A stretch of 64,000 bases of DNA from NCBI GenBank assembly GCA_002176905.1, contig MSYE01000111.1:52208-116207 (forward strand), given 5' to 3'. The DNA is from a bacterium F11. GTDB lineage: Bacteria; Elusimicrobiota; Elusimicrobia; F11. Of the stretch, positions 35,692 through 45,867 are shown in pieces. Position 1 is the stretch's first letter; each line of letters begins with the position of its first letter. Made by a program: the position numbers and the translations under genes. Under the pieces are notes generated by a model. It did not search any database. It was not told the DNA's origin and saw only the letters and a list, made by a program, of their open reading frames with translations.

Positions 35692-36253
35692 AAACGAGAA
35701 GGATAGACAAGAAATCTCTTCTCCTCTTGATCGTCCGGATCTAGAAGAGAAATTAACGGAACTCGAGATTTTGCGTCAATCTTTGGAAGAAAAGAGTTCG
35801 AAATTGAAGGAAACAAACGATCAGTTTCTGCGTTTGGGGGCTGACTTTCAAAACTATCGAAAAAGGGCTGAGGCCAGAGTGGTTCAATCCCGACAATTCG
35901 GAAAAGAAGAGGTTTTGCTGCAAATATTATCTCTTTCAGATTCTCTTCTTCATGCTGTTGACGCCAGTGAAAAAGCCACTGATTTGGATGCCCTGAAAAA
36001 AGGATTGGCATTGGTCAATCAGCAATTTGAGAAGTTTTTAAAAGATCATGGTGTTCGTTCCATTCCAACAGAGGGTGAGAAATTGGATCCCCATAAGCAC
36101 GAGGCTTTGGCACAAGAAGAGAACGAATCCGTTGAAGATGGAATTATTGTGGGGGAGATTCAACGTGGATTTATGATGGGGGATCAAGTGCTTCGAACAG
36201 CAAAGGTTCGGGTGGCAACGAAGAAGAACCAAGAGGCTGAGAAAGGAATTTAA
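35681..36253 (+). CDS. grpE: Nucleotide exchange factor GrpE
   Basis: GrpE releases ADP from DnaK. The 190-residue protein has the usual acidic N-terminus and long coiled coil (about 20-70), then [16 protein letters not shown] and, in the beta-wing domain, [26 protein letters not shown] and [25 protein letters not shown], which is the GrpE signature. The ATG at 35681 lies inside hrcA with GAGGAG about 9 nt upstream. Confidence 0.96.
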   Translation: MMTENEKDRQEISSPLDRPDLEEKLTELEILRQSLEEKSSKLKETNDQFLRLGADFQNYRKRAEARVVQSRQFGKEEVLLQILSLSDSLLHAVDASEKATDLDALKKGLALVNQQFEKFLKDHGVRSIPTEGEKLDPHKHEALAQEENESVEDGIIVGEIQRGFMMGDQVLRTAKVRVATKKNQEAEKGI

Positions 36254-36264
36254 CAAAATAGAAG

Positions 36265-36292
36265 AAAAATTTTGCCTAGAGGCAAAATTTTT
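36265..36292 (+). promoter_or_regulatory. Perfect hairpin between grpE and dnaK
   Basis: AAAAATTTTGCC (36265-36276), loop TAGA, and GGCAAAATTTTT (36281-36292) form a 12-bp perfect stem ending 1 nt before the strong Shine-Dalgarno AGGAGG (36294-36299) of dnaK. It could protect the 5' end of a processed dnaK message or partly terminate transcription (the 3' arm ends in five Ts). It resembles the hairpins around the tRNA genes at 55382, 55481 and 56104. Confidence 0.6.
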
Positions 36293-36308
36293 AGGAGGAA
36301 CCAAAAAC

Positions 36309-38207
36309 ATGTCAAAAATAATTGGAATCGATCTTGGAACATCCAATTCCGCTGCTGCTGTAATGGAGGGGGGGAAACCCGCTATTATTCCATCGGCCGA
36401 AGGATCAACTTTAGGGGGAAAAGCGTTTCCCTCGTATGTCGCTTTTACAAAGGGAATGGATTCCCAACTGTTGGTGGGGGAACCCGCCAGGCGTCAAGCT
36501 GTGTCAAATCCGGACGGGACAGTGACCAGTTTTAAACGGAAAATGGGAACGGATTTTAAATACAAAATCCAAGATAAAGAGTTTACCCCCCAACAGCTTT
36601 CTGCGTTTATCTTGCAAAAGGTCAAAAGGGATGCAGAGGCCTATTTGGGAGACAAGGTGGAAAAGGCCGTGATCACGGTTCCGGCGTATTTCGACGATAA
36701 CCAACGGCAGGCCACAAAAGATGCGGGGACCATTGCGGGTCTTGAAGTGGTCCGAATTGTGAACGAACCCACAGCGGCCTGTTTGGCTTATGGTATCGAC
36801 AAAAAAGGCAAAAATGAAAAGATCATGATTTTTGACTTAGGAGGCGGAACCCTCGATGTCACGATCATGGATTTTGGAGACAGCGTTTTCCAAGTTCTCT
36901 CCACCTCAGGTGATACCCAGCTCGGTGGAACGGATATGGATAAGATCCTTATTGATCACATTGCCGAAGAATTCAAAAGAGAGACGGGCATGGATGTTCG
37001 TAACGACGCCATGGCCACCCAGCGACTCAAAGAAGCGGGAGAAAAAGCCAAAATTGAACTATCAACTGTTTTGGAGACAGATATCAATCTCCCCTTCATT
37101 ACAGCGGATGCTTCCGGCCCCAAACATCTCACCCAAAAGTTGTCTCGATCAAAGTTGGAACAATTGGTTTCGCCTATTGTGGATCGGTGCCGCAAACCCA
37201 TTGACCGGGCGTTGGCCGATGCCAAGCTCGAACCCAATCAGGTGACCAAAATTATTTTGGTCGGAGGTCCAACCCGGATGCCGGTTGTTCATAAATTTGT
37301 GGAAGAGGCGGTTGGTCGAAAAGTGGAAAGAGGCATTGATCCAATGGAATGTGTGGCCATGGGGGCTGCTGTTCAAGCTGCGGTATTGACAGGAGAAGTT
37401 AAGGATGTTCTTCTTCTCGATGTCACTCCTCTCTCACTTGGTCTTGAGACATTGGGAAACGTGTCAACGAAGCTCATTGACCGGAATACCACCATTCCTG
37501 TGCGAAAGTCTCAGGTGTTCTCAACAGCAGCGGACAACCAACCTGCTGTTACCATTCATGTTCTCCAAGGAGAGCGAGGAATGGCCAAGGACAATATATC
37601 CCTTGGAAACTTTGATTTGACGGGTATTCCGCCAGCACCAAGAGGGATTCCTCAGATTGAGGTGACCTTTGATCTGGATGCCAATGGAATTCTGAATGTG
37701 TCTGCAAAGGATTTGGCAACGAACAAAACTCAGAATATTACCGTTACAGCCTCAACGAAGATGAAAAAAGACGATGTGGAAAAAGCCGTCAAAGAGGCTG
37801 AACAGTATGCTGACCAAGACAAGAAAACCAAGGAAAAGGTTGAAGTTCGCAATGAGGCCGACAACATTGTTTATAACGTTGAGAAAATGTTGAAAGAATC
37901 TGGGGATAAAGTCTCCAAAGAAGAAAAAGAAAAAATAGAGAAGGCTGCTGGAGAAGTCAAAGAGGCCCTGAAAGAAGACGATGTTGAAAAAATTAAAACC
38001 AAAAAAGAGGAACTCTTGAAAACCTCACATAAGTTGGCCGAGGAGATGTATAAGGCAGCAGCAGCCAAACAGCAGGCCGAACAAGGCAAGTCTTCAAATG
38101 GAAAAGAGCAGGCTGGTCCTGGCGAAGAGAAAACAGGGAACGGGTCCAAAGAAGAGGCCAAGGTTGTTGATGCTGAAGTTGTCGATGAAGAGAAGAAACA
38201 ACAATAA
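36309..38207 (+). CDS. dnaK: Chaperone protein DnaK (Hsp70)
   Basis: The 632-residue Hsp70 has the ATPase motifs [14 protein letters not shown] (phosphate 1), [11 protein letters not shown] (phosphate 2), [10 protein letters not shown] (adenosine) and the connect region [12 protein letters not shown], then the substrate-binding domain with [13 protein letters not shown] linker and GERGMAKDN, and an acidic Gln/Glu-rich tail ending EEKKQQ. The ATG is preceded by AGGAGG. It acts with DnaJ and GrpE encoded on either side. All motifs are intact. Confidence 0.98.
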   Translation: MSKIIGIDLGTSNSAAAVMEGGKPAIIPSAEGSTLGGKAFPSYVAFTKGMDSQLLVGEPARRQAVSNPDGTVTSFKRKMGTDFKYKIQDKEFTPQQLSAFILQKVKRDAEAYLGDKVEKAVITVPAYFDDNQRQATKDAGTIAGLEVVRIVNEPTAACLAYGIDKKGKNEKIMIFDLGGGTLDVTIMDFGDSVFQVLSTSGDTQLGGTDMDKILIDHIAEEFKRETGMDVRNDAMATQRLKEAGEKAKIELSTVLETDINLPFITADASGPKHLTQKLSRSKLEQLVSPIVDRCRKPIDRALADAKLEPNQVTKIILVGGPTRMPVVHKFVEEAVGRKVERGIDPMECVAMGAAVQAAVLTGEVKDVLLLDVTPLSLGLETLGNVSTKLIDRNTTIPVRKSQVFSTAADNQPAVTIHVLQGERGMAKDNISLGNFDLTGIPPAPRGIPQIEVTFDLDANGILNVSAKDLATNKTQNITVTASTKMKKDDVEKAVKEAEQYADQDKKTKEKVEVRNEADNIVYNVEKMLKESGDKVSKEEKEKIEKAAGEVKEALKEDDVEKIKTKKEELLKTSHKLAEEMYKAAAAKQQAEQGKSSNGKEQAGPGEEKTGNGSKEEAKVVDAEVVDEEKKQQ

Positions 38208-38212
38208 AAAAA

Positions 38213-39331
38213 ATGGCAAAACAAGATTACTACGAAACTCTGGGATTGCACCGAAACGCCTCGGTAGACGAAATCAAAGCTGCCTATCGGAAAAAGGCTT
38301 TGCAATTCCATCCCGACCGGAATCAGGGGAACAAAGACGCTGAAGAGAAATTCAAGAATGCCAATGAAGCCTATAGCGTTTTAAGTGATTCTGAAAAAAG
38401 AAAGGCCTATGACCAGTTTGGTCATGCGGGTGTTCAAGGGGGAGCTGCGGGCGGCGGTCCGGGTTTTGGGGGTTTTGATTTTGGGAATATGGGGGATATC
38501 TTTGGAGATATCTTTGAGGAAGCTTTTGGATCGATTGGCGGTAGAAAAAGACGCCGCCGGGCTCGCTCGGGTCGTGATCTGCGGGTGGATCATGAGGTAT
38601 CCATTCTTGATGTCTTAAATGGAAAAGAAGTGACCCTTACCGTTCCAAAGTATGATTCCTGTGAGGTTTGTAAGGGGTCTGGAGCCAAAGAGGGAAGTGG
38701 ATACCGAACGTGTGCAGATTGTCGGGGCCATGGGCAAGTTCGCATTTCCCAAGGATTTTTTACCATGGCCCAAACCTGTGGACGGTGCCAGGGGTATGGA
38801 CAGATTATTGAAAAACCGTGTACCACTTGTTCGGGATCTGGCCGCGTGGAACAGCGAAAACAGGTTCGGGTTCGAATTCCACCGGGTGTTGAAGATGGAA
38901 CAACCCTTCGGATTTCAGGCGGGGGAGAAGCCGGTGAAAGAGGAGCAGAACCGGGTGATTTGTATGTGGTTATTCAGGTCCAGTTGGATAAACGCTTTGA
39001 GAGACAAGGAGCCGATTTGTTTGTGAATGTTGTCTCCTCTTTTCCTTTGGCCGCCCTTGGTGGGGAAATGGAAGTTCCCTCTTTGGATGGAACCGTACGT
39101 TTGAAAATTCCCGCAGGAACGCAACCCGGTGTTCGCTTTCGTGTTTCGGAAAGAGGATTGCCCCATCTGAAGGCACGTGGGAGAGGAGATCTTTATGTCA
39201 ATGTCCAAGTTGAGGTCCCCAAAAAGCTTAAGAAAGAAGAGAAGAAATTAATCCAAGACCTTGCCAATAAATTAGGTGAGAAAAGAATCTCTAAAGACGA
39301 TAACGTTTTTCGAAAAGTCTTTGGAGGATAA
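38213..39331 (+). CDS. dnaJ: Chaperone protein DnaJ (type I Hsp40)
   Basis: A full type I J-protein of 372 residues: J domain with HPD (KALQFHPDRNQGN), Gly/Phe-rich linker (residues about 75-105), four CxxCxGxG zinc motifs (CEVCKGSG, CADCRGHG, CGRCQGYG, CTTCSGSG) and the C-terminal beta-sandwich substrate domains. It stimulates DnaK ATPase and delivers clients. It begins 5 nt after the dnaK stop. Confidence 0.97.
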   Translation: MAKQDYYETLGLHRNASVDEIKAAYRKKALQFHPDRNQGNKDAEEKFKNANEAYSVLSDSEKRKAYDQFGHAGVQGGAAGGGPGFGGFDFGNMGDIFGDIFEEAFGSIGGRKRRRRARSGRDLRVDHEVSILDVLNGKEVTLTVPKYDSCEVCKGSGAKEGSGYRTCADCRGHGQVRISQGFFTMAQTCGRCQGYGQIIEKPCTTCSGSGRVEQRKQVRVRIPPGVEDGTTLRISGGGEAGERGAEPGDLYVVIQVQLDKRFERQGADLFVNVVSSFPLAALGGEMEVPSLDGTVRLKIPAGTQPGVRFRVSERGLPHLKARGRGDLYVNVQVEVPKKLKKEEKKLIQDLANKLGEKRISKDDNVFRKVFGG

Positions 39332-39336
39332 TATCC

Positions 39337-40074
39337 TTGCCCCAGTTCATCATTAAATCCCAAGACCTATCCGGTTCCTTCTTCGCTGTTTCTGGTGAAG
39401 AAGCGCATCATCTCATTCGCACCCTTCGGAAAGGTGTTAATGATGAGATTGATTTTTCTGACGGTCAGGGGAACCAATACCGTGGTGTGATAACCCAAAT
39501 TGATCAGAATGCGCTCACAGCAAAGGGACGTGTTTTGCTTAAGCACCATTCTCCAGAGAACCCATTTCGTATTCATCTTTATCAAGGCCTTCCCAAATCT
39601 TCAAAATTTGATTTTGTTGTTGAAAAAGCCACTGAGTTGGGCGCCACCTCCATTTGTCCTTTTCTCAGTCAAAAAAATATCATCAAAAGTGATGATAGAA
39701 GGGGACAGACCAAACAAGAAAGATGGGCTCGTCTTGCCAAAGCGGCTTGCAAACAAAGCGGTCGAACCCGTTTTCCACGGGTTGAGGCCCCGCGACCCTT
39801 AGCGGATTATAGAGACCAATTTCAACAATTTCCCACGTTGATACTGGATCCCGGAGAGGGGGGGATGACATTGGCTGAGGTCCTTAAGGATCGGGCCCTT
39901 CTCTCAGGAGATATCAATGTTGTCATAGGGCCTGAATCAGGTTTTCACCGTAAGGAGATTGAATGGCTCCAAGAAGGGGGGGGAACCGTGGTTAAGATGG
40001 AGGGTCTGATATTAAGGGCGGAAACAGCTGGCTTGGTTATTCTATCCATCCTAAATTACGAAAATAGCAGATAA
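39337..40074 (+). CDS. rsmE: 16S rRNA (uracil-1498-N3)-methyltransferase
   Basis: RsmE methylates U1498 of 16S rRNA. The 245-residue SPOUT protein has the N-terminal PUA-like part (EEAHHLIRTLRKG) and the SPOUT knot with FVVEKATELGATSI, KAACKQSGRTRFP, VIGPESGFHRKEIEWL and LILRAETAGLVILSIL, all diagnostic. The start is TTG with GGAGG (end of dnaJ) upstream. A dnaJ-rsmE pairing is common in bacteria (dnaJ-prmA-rsmE order in Firmicutes; prmA is missing here). Confidence 0.95.
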   Translation: MPQFIIKSQDLSGSFFAVSGEEAHHLIRTLRKGVNDEIDFSDGQGNQYRGVITQIDQNALTAKGRVLLKHHSPENPFRIHLYQGLPKSSKFDFVVEKATELGATSICPFLSQKNIIKSDDRRGQTKQERWARLAKAACKQSGRTRFPRVEAPRPLADYRDQFQQFPTLILDPGEGGMTLAEVLKDRALLSGDINVVIGPESGFHRKEIEWLQEGGGTVVKMEGLILRAETAGLVILSILNYENSR

Positions 40075-40109
40075 TCAATGATAAATGCTAATTTTGGGAC
40101 CTGCAAAAT

Positions 40110-40163
40110 TTACAACTTATTTACAAAAACTTAAGGCGATCTTAAGATGACACCAGGTATATA
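40110..40163 (+). promoter_or_regulatory. Four-repeat operator and -10 upstream of mtaB (PhoB/OmpR-like)
   Basis: Half-sites TTAC (40110), TTAC (40121), TTAA (40131) and TTAA (40142), spaced 11, 10 and 11 bp exactly as at 15655 and 46833. A -10-like TATATA is at 40158-40163, 16 bp after the last half-site. The mtaB ATG is at 40173, so transcription from this -10 would begin almost at the start codon. Confidence 0.65.
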
Positions 40164-40172
40164 CGAGGACAG

Positions 40173-41417
40173 ATGAAAATTTGGTCTTTCACATTTGGCT
40201 GCAAAGTGAATCAATATGAGACGGAACTGTTGCGGCACCGTCTCCTGGGATCGGATGACTCATCCGTGTCCCATCCTCAAGAAGCGGATCTTTGTCTTAT
40301 CAACACCTGTACGGTAACGGCTTTTGCAGATAAAGAATGTCGCCAGTTGATTCGGCGCATAACCCGAATCAATCCCATGGCCCGTTTGATTGTAACGGGG
40401 TGTTACGCAACCCGAGCGCGGGAGGAGATTCAGAATCTCTCGCCACAAGTTGAGGTTTATACCAACGAGGAAAAGGATGATCTTCCTTCTTGCTTGGGAT
40501 TTGAAGTGTCTGAAAAACCTCTTGGAATACATCAGTTTGCGGGACGGACAAGGGCTTTCTTGAAGATTCAAGATGGATGTCAGGCTCCTTGTAGTTATTG
40601 CATCATCCCGACCATCCGTCCCAATATGGTGAGCAAACCTGTTGAGCGGGTAATATCCGAAATTCAGGCCCTTTTGAAAAACGGGTATCGGGAGATTGTT
40701 TTAACAGGGATTCGGTTGGGCCTTTATCGTGGGCTGGATACCTCAGGAAACAAACACAATTTGATTCAGTTGCTTAAAAAAGTCGTGACATTGGAAGGAC
40801 AATTTCGTGTTCGACTCTCCTCTCTGGAAGTGACCGAAGTGACAGATTCTTTGATTGATTTTGTTGCCGCTCACTCAAAAATATGTCGACACTTACATAT
40901 TCCTTTGCAATCTGGTGACAGCCAAGTATTAAAAGACATGAAGAGATGGTATGGAGCTAATATCTACCGTGACAGGGTGAAAACCCTTCGCCAAACCATA
41001 CCGGATTGTGGAGTCACAGCGGATGTGATGGTGGGGTATCCCACTGAAACGGATTTGATGTTTGAAAACACAAGTGAGCTGATAAAAGAAGTTGGTCTTT
41101 CTGGATTGCATGTTTTCCGATATTCAGCCCGAACTGGTACAAAGGCTTCAATCTTAAAGCCTTTGGATCCCAAGGTGATTGCGCATCGAGCCCAAATGCT
41201 GGGAACCTTGGATCAGCAGTTACGAGGTGATTTTTACGAACGATTTCGGGGGCATCTCCGAGAAGTCCTGCCAGAGCCTTTAGGAGAAGGGTGGTCGGAC
41301 AACTATATCAGGGTCGACGTGCCCAAATCAAAACGTCATTTGGATCTTTCTCATATGCCTATCTGGTCCTCCTATTGGGAGGGGAAAAGGAGTCAGGGAA
41401 TCCCCCAAATTGTATAA
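40173..41417 (+). CDS. mtaB: tRNA t6A37 methylthiotransferase MtaB
   Basis: MtaB converts t6A37 to ms2t6A37 in tRNAs reading ANN codons. The 414-residue protein has the UPF0004 domain with TFGCKVNQYETE (typical of MtaB rather than MiaB), NTCTVTAFADKE and VTGCYATR, then the radical SAM domain with GCQAPCSYCIIP, IVLTGIRLGLY, LHIPLQSGDSQVLKDMKR and DVMVGYPTET. The C-terminal part after about residue 350 is short and the TRAM domain is weak or missing. Its upstream region carries the same four-repeat operator as the two giant genes, which is unexpected for a tRNA modification gene. Confidence 0.93.
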   Translation: MKIWSFTFGCKVNQYETELLRHRLLGSDDSSVSHPQEADLCLINTCTVTAFADKECRQLIRRITRINPMARLIVTGCYATRAREEIQNLSPQVEVYTNEEKDDLPSCLGFEVSEKPLGIHQFAGRTRAFLKIQDGCQAPCSYCIIPTIRPNMVSKPVERVISEIQALLKNGYREIVLTGIRLGLYRGLDTSGNKHNLIQLLKKVVTLEGQFRVRLSSLEVTEVTDSLIDFVAAHSKICRHLHIPLQSGDSQVLKDMKRWYGANIYRDRVKTLRQTIPDCGVTADVMVGYPTETDLMFENTSELIKEVGLSGLHVFRYSARTGTKASILKPLDPKVIAHRAQMLGTLDQQLRGDFYERFRGHLREVLPEPLGEGWSDNYIRVDVPKSKRHLDLSHMPIWSSYWEGKRSQGIPQIV

Positions 41418-41582
41418 CGGGGAGGAAAAATTGACCCGGGTCGTCGAGAATGAAGAAAATTATGTTAAAATCACATGATTAAAATCCTTCTTCTCTTTTC
41501 GATCCTCATTTTTCCTGAAAATTGACGAAGGATATTTTATTCTCAAATGACTCATTCCATTATTAAAGGTGGTGTTTAGCGA

Positions 41583-41786
41583 GTGGTATCAATCAAAGTT
41601 AGAGAGGGTGAATCCATTGAAGATGCGCTCCGGCGGTTTAAGCGGGAATGCGAACGAAATGGGATCATGCAAGAGATCAAACGGCGAGAGTATTACGAAT
41701 CGCCCTCGATCCGTCGAAAAAGAAAAATGGCGGAGTCTCGTCGAAAGTTGAAACGTCGTATCATGCGGCAAAAGAAGCGTCGGTAA
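41583..41786 (+). CDS. rpsU: 30S ribosomal protein S21
   Basis: A 67-residue S21: [37 protein letters not shown] followed by the Lys/Arg-rich tail [24 protein letters not shown]. The start is GTG with AGGTGG upstream. It is the first gene of the rpsU-dnaG-rpoD macromolecular synthesis operon. TTGACG at 41522-41527 may be a -35, but no convincing -10 follows. Confidence 0.96.
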   Translation: MVSIKVREGESIEDALRRFKRECERNGIMQEIKRREYYESPSIRRKRKMAESRRKLKRRIMRQKKRR

Positions 41787-41835
41787 AGACTCACCAATCC
41801 CCTTCCAAAAAAACAAAAAAGAACAAGGTTAAAAG

Positions 41836-41859
41836 AAGGAAGCCCATGCCTCCTTCCTT
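41836..41859 (+). promoter_or_regulatory. Possible attenuating hairpin between rpsU and dnaG
   Basis: AAGGAAG (41836-41842) and CTTCCTT (41853-41859) form a 7-bp stem followed by a T-containing stretch. In E. coli a partial terminator lies between rpsU and dnaG and limits primase synthesis; this could serve the same role, but the stem is short. Confidence 0.35.
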
Positions 41860-41909
41860 TGTGCCATATTTTTTGAATGGAAGGTGTAACGAGGGGCGAT
41901 CCAGTACCT

Positions 41910-43718
41910 ATGTATAGTCGTGATCAGATACAACAAGTGCGTTCCGCTTTGGACATCGTGGAGGTGATCAGAGACTATGTACCCTCCCTCAAAGCAGCGG
42001 GTCGTTCCATTCGTGGCCTTTGTCCGTTTCATCAAGAAAAAACACCATCCTTCCATGTTCACCAAGAAAAAGGATTTTATAAGTGTTTTGGATGCGGGGA
42101 ATCGGGAGATGTGATTCATTTCTTCTCCCAAATTGAGCAGATTGGTTTTTCTGAGGCTATTGAAAAATTGGCAGGTCGGGTGGGGATTGCTCTTAAAAAA
42201 GAGGTCTCCTCAGCGAAACGAGAAGAGGAGTCTGTAAAAGAGAAACTTTACCGTCTCCTCGAAGTGGCTCTTTCATTTTATGAGGAACAACTTCAATCGG
42301 ATCGCGTTGGTTTGCCAGCCCGATCGTATTTAAAAGAAAGGGGAATTAAAGAAGAAACAGTTCATCAATTTCGATTGGGTTATGCTCCTCCCACAGGATT
42401 TAGCTGTTTTGAGTTTTTGGTTAAAAAAGGATTTTCAATTGATCTTTGTCATAAAGCCGGCGTGGTCAGTCGTTCCCAAACGGGTCGTTATTATGATCCT
42501 TTGTATGGTCGATTGATTTTTCCCATCTTTGATCATTTTGGTCACGGAGTGGGGTTTGGGGGTCGGATTCTTCCTTCTACGAAGAAACCTCTTCTTGGAG
42601 AAGAAGCCGATACCGATACCGGGGCACCCAAATACATCAACTCTCCAGATACACCTCTGTTTTCCAAAGGAAGACTTCTTTATGGTCTTCTGCAGGCCAA
42701 GTCACATGTGATGGCTGATCGGCGGGTATTGATTTTAGAGGGTTATATGGATGTTATTGGGGCTCACCAAGGGGGATTCCCTCTTGCAGTGGCAACCCTG
42801 GGAACAGCGCTCACACGGGATCACGCCAAGATGATCAAGCGATATGCTGATGAAGTGGTGGCCTTTTTTGATCCGGATGAGGCTGGTCAGAGAGCCGCTT
42901 TAAGAGGGCTGGAACCACTTCTTCAGGAATCTCTTTTTCCGAGACTGGTTCAATCAGAAGAAGCCCTTGATCCGGATGAGGTGATACTTCAGAAGGGAAA
43001 AGAAGCCTTTCATGGCTTGATTGAGAATGCCTCTGATTTTGTGGAGCATTTGTTACGGATGGGGATGAAGAAAGGATCTTTGTCCCTGCAAGAGAAATCG
43101 AAATTGGCCCAGCAGATTTTGCAGATTGTGAGTCATTCGTCGAATGAGGTACTTAAGAGTGAATGGACCCATCGTGTGGCTCAAGCTTTGACATTGGACC
43201 CATCGGCCTTGGAATCGGAAAGAAAAAAGGTCCGTGGTTTGGCCCCAAAAGAGACGGTACCAGGGGGCCCTGGTAAGAAAAGAGAGATAAGGCTTCGATT
43301 GCCAACAGCCGAAGAGGAATGTCTCCAGCTGTTGATGAATGTCCCTGAGGCATGGAACGATTTGAGCTTAGATGCTGTTGATTTTAAAGAGGAGCGATTG
43401 AGGGTTGTCTTTGGGTTGTTAGAAAAGCAGATGGCGAATAAAGGGAAAGTAGAACCGCCGGCCATCTATGACGCGCTCCCCGTGGAAGAGAAAGAATGGT
43501 TTTTGCAGCTCTCCACTGAAGAAATAGATTTTGAGGATCCCCTCCAACGAAGGGATCAATTAATTCGAGATATTCGAATAATGCAGGAAAAAAAGAAGCT
43601 GGCGGTTCTCAGTGCTCAAGTGGCAAGAGGCGAGGCCAGTTCGCAACAAAGAGAGGAATACCGGTATTTGCTGCGTCAAATCAAGGGTTCCCCTCGCACC
43701 GTCGTCACAAAAAATTAA
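41910..43718 (+). CDS. dnaG: DNA primase
   Basis: DnaG makes RNA primers at the fork. The N-terminal zinc finger is C-x2-H-x17-C-x2-C (CPFHQEKTPSF to KCFGCGESGD). The RNA polymerase domain follows (YLKERGI, FRLGYAP, GRLIFPIFD, GGRIL, KYINSPDTPLFSKGRLLYGL), then the TOPRIM segment with LILEGYMDVIGAH and FFDPDEAGQRA (the common FDGDxAG is FDPDEAG), and a C-terminal DnaB-interacting region. The frame opens at 41877, but the ATG at 41910 (602 residues) begins the conserved MYSRDQIQQVR and has GAGGGG upstream, so it is preferred. Confidence 0.95.
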   Translation: MYSRDQIQQVRSALDIVEVIRDYVPSLKAAGRSIRGLCPFHQEKTPSFHVHQEKGFYKCFGCGESGDVIHFFSQIEQIGFSEAIEKLAGRVGIALKKEVSSAKREEESVKEKLYRLLEVALSFYEEQLQSDRVGLPARSYLKERGIKEETVHQFRLGYAPPTGFSCFEFLVKKGFSIDLCHKAGVVSRSQTGRYYDPLYGRLIFPIFDHFGHGVGFGGRILPSTKKPLLGEEADTDTGAPKYINSPDTPLFSKGRLLYGLLQAKSHVMADRRVLILEGYMDVIGAHQGGFPLAVATLGTALTRDHAKMIKRYADEVVAFFDPDEAGQRAALRGLEPLLQESLFPRLVQSEEALDPDEVILQKGKEAFHGLIENASDFVEHLLRMGMKKGSLSLQEKSKLAQQILQIVSHSSNEVLKSEWTHRVAQALTLDPSALESERKKVRGLAPKETVPGGPGKKREIRLRLPTAEEECLQLLMNVPEAWNDLSLDAVDFKEERLRVVFGLLEKQMANKGKVEPPAIYDALPVEEKEWFLQLSTEEIDFEDPLQRRDQLIRDIRIMQEKKKLAVLSAQVARGEASSQQREEYRYLLRQIKGSPRTVVTKN

Positions 43719-43740
43719 AACGAGGTTATGGTAAACGAAT

Positions 43741-45474
43741 ATGATCGGAAGACAACGAAACTCTCTTATAGATAACAATGTGTTAATTCAAGCCCTTATC
43801 CATCAGGGTAAAGAATCCGGATATATTACGTATGAAGAAATCATGCGTCGGCTTCCAGAAAACACAACTCCTGAAGATTTGGATAACTTTTTTGGAAAGC
43901 TAGAAGAAATTGGTATCCAGGTTCTTGAAACCGAAGATTCAAAATCGGATGTATTGGGGACGGAAGGAGCCCCTGCACCCGAAGTTGAACTCGACACCCA
44001 AAATTCCATCCGGATGTATTTGTCTGAAATGGGACGGGTGCCCCTATTAAAACGAGAAGAAGAGGTTTCTCTTTCAAGAAGCATCAAGGAACACGAAAAA
44101 GAACTTCGGCTTCTTGTTTTACAATCGCCCATCACGCTTCGTGAAATCAGCAATTGGGAAACTCTTTTGGAACAAGATGAAATGACTCCCAAAGAGCTCA
44201 TGCCCAGGGGACGGAAAACCCAGGCTGAACTCTCTCGGATGCGACAAAAAGTGAAGGTTGTGGCGAGGTCTATTTCTAAGAGTGAAAAGAAAATAAAAAC
44301 TTTAGAGCTAAAGATAGCTGATCCCAAGATAACTTTTCGCCAGAAGGCCAAAATCCAATTGAAAATTGATGCGGAGAAGAAAGACATTGTGGCCCGTATC
44401 ATAAGTCTCAACCTCAATCAGGATAAGATTAAAAGGCTCACCAACAAAATCAAGACGCTCGCAGCCAAAATCCGTGAGTGTGAAGATGAGCTGATGCGGT
44501 ATGAGAAACGTCTCAATATGCCGCATGTGGAGGCTCTTAAAATATACCAACGGGTTTTGGATAAAAAGATCAGTCAGGCGGCATTTAAGAAGTTGACAGG
44601 TTACACCATGACCGCCATTGAATCGACCATGGTCAATATGCGGAATGTGTCGAGTCGCCGAAACCGTATTCTTCAAGTTCTTCCGGTCACACGCGATAAT
44701 TTGATGGATTTGGATGCCAAAATCCGAGATCTTGAAGAGAAAATTCTTAAAAACAAACTGAAGCTCATTCGCGCCAATCTCCGGCTTGTGGTTTCTATCG
44801 CAAAGAAACATGTGGGTGCATCCAATCTGGAATTGCCGGATCTGATTCAAGAGGGAGGCCTTGGTCTTATCAAGGCGGTTGAAAAATTTGAATGGAGACG
44901 GGGTTTTAAGTTCTCAACATACGCAACGTGGTGGATTCGTCAATCCATTAACAGGGCCATTGCTGATCAGGCTCGAACGATTCGGATTCCGGTGCATATG
45001 AAAGAGATCATCTCCAAATTAACCAAAGTGGCTCGAAAATATCGACAAGAACATGGTCGGGAACCCACATTGGAAGAATATTCCAAAGCCCTTCGTCTCT
45101 CTATTGAGAAAGTGAGGGGTATCCTGAGAATTATGCAGGATCCGGTTTCCCTCTCAACCCCGGTTGGAGAAGATGAGGATTCCTATTTAGAAGACTTTAT
45201 TGAAGATGAAGGCGGAGCCGAGCCTTTTGAGGGGGCACAAGATTTCCTTCGGCACCGAGAAGTGGAGCGGGCTCTTTCCACCTTGAGTGAAAGAGAGGCG
45301 CAAATAATTCGTCTGCGGTTTGGCATTGGGACAGGATATCCCCGGACCTTAGAAGAATTGGGTCGCATCTTTAATGTGACCCGAGAACGGGTGCGTCAGA
45401 TTGAGGCCAAGGCTATTCGAAAGCTCCGGCACCCTTCCCGCAGTCGGGTTTTGAAGGAGTATATGGACGCCTAA
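43741..45474 (+). CDS. rpoD: RNA polymerase primary sigma factor (sigma-70)
   Basis: The 577-residue primary sigma factor has region 1.1-like N-terminus, region 1.2 ([21 protein letters not shown]), a long charged coiled-coil non-conserved region (about 150-330), region 2 ([55 protein letters not shown]), region 3, and region 4 with [27 protein letters not shown]. It is the last gene of rpsU-dnaG-rpoD. Consensus TTGACA/TATAAT-type promoters elsewhere in the window fit this sigma. Confidence 0.97.
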   Translation: MIGRQRNSLIDNNVLIQALIHQGKESGYITYEEIMRRLPENTTPEDLDNFFGKLEEIGIQVLETEDSKSDVLGTEGAPAPEVELDTQNSIRMYLSEMGRVPLLKREEEVSLSRSIKEHEKELRLLVLQSPITLREISNWETLLEQDEMTPKELMPRGRKTQAELSRMRQKVKVVARSISKSEKKIKTLELKIADPKITFRQKAKIQLKIDAEKKDIVARIISLNLNQDKIKRLTNKIKTLAAKIRECEDELMRYEKRLNMPHVEALKIYQRVLDKKISQAAFKKLTGYTMTAIESTMVNMRNVSSRRNRILQVLPVTRDNLMDLDAKIRDLEEKILKNKLKLIRANLRLVVSIAKKHVGASNLELPDLIQEGGLGLIKAVEKFEWRRGFKFSTYATWWIRQSINRAIADQARTIRIPVHMKEIISKLTKVARKYRQEHGREPTLEEYSKALRLSIEKVRGILRIMQDPVSLSTPVGEDEDSYLEDFIEDEGGAEPFEGAQDFLRHREVERALSTLSEREAQIIRLRFGIGTGYPRTLEELGRIFNVTRERVRQIEAKAIRKLRHPSRSRVLKEYMDA

Positions 45475-45495
45475 TATCAAATTCTCAAATCCATT

Positions 45496-45533
45496 AAGCC
45501 CCTCTTCTCTTTATTGAGGAGAGGGGCTTTTTT
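45496..45533 (+). terminator. Rho-independent terminator after rpoD
   Basis: The stem AAGCCCCTCTTCTC (45496-45509) pairs with GAGGAGAGGGGCTT (45516-45529) with one G-U wobble and a 6-nt loop, followed by a run of T to 45533. It closes the rpsU-dnaG-rpoD operon. Confidence 0.92.
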
Positions 45534-45867
45534 ATTGGGGGCAAAGTGTATATTCTGAGCTATTTTAAGCGACAACTTAAAATTAATAATAACAATGGCA
45601 TGAATTTCCCTAAAATTGAGTATAATAATGGGTCGAAAAAAAGTTTCATCCATCCAATTCCTTTAATGAAGAGAAAAGAGGGGTAGTGTGGGGCGAATCT
45701 TTAGGAATTTTCTGTAGCAGTTTGTCTATCGGGGTAATTCCTTTTTTTTCTTCAGCTTTTTGACTAAGAGTAATCCAATATTGACTGATTCTGTCGTTTA
45801 AGTCTTTTTTTTATAATTTATTCGAAAAGAACAATTTATGCCGAGATCAACCAAGTTGGAGGGCTTT
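45534..45867. other. Intergenic region between rpoD terminator and the LMTE-repeat gene
   Basis: About 330 nt without a gene. It contains a perfect inverted repeat ATTTTAAG/CTTAAAAT (45562-45583), a TATAAT hexamer at 45621-45626 without a good -35, GGAATT/AATTCC arms near 45707 and 45757, and a second TATAAT at 45812-45817. The latter is the likeliest -10 for the following gene, although the TTGACT at 45781 is 25 nt away, too far for a normal promoter. Confidence 0.4.

Noticed and set aside
41431..41471. TTGACC and TAAAAT as a promoter of rpsU
   Set aside because: The spacer is 29 nt, not compatible with a sigma-70 promoter.
43803..44417. 204-codon minus-strand frame opposite rpoD
   Set aside because: It is the shadow of a strongly conserved sigma factor gene, has low-complexity Ser/Arg composition and no family motif.
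45562..45583. TTAA repeats near 45565 and 45577 as a fourth copy of the shared operator
   Set aside because: Only two half-sites, 12 bp apart and in a palindromic rather than direct arrangement; no TTAC pair upstream.
45781..45817. TTGACT and TATAAT as a promoter for the LMTE-repeat gene
   Set aside because: The hexamers are 25 nt apart, too far for a normal sigma-70 promoter; only the -10 is plausible.
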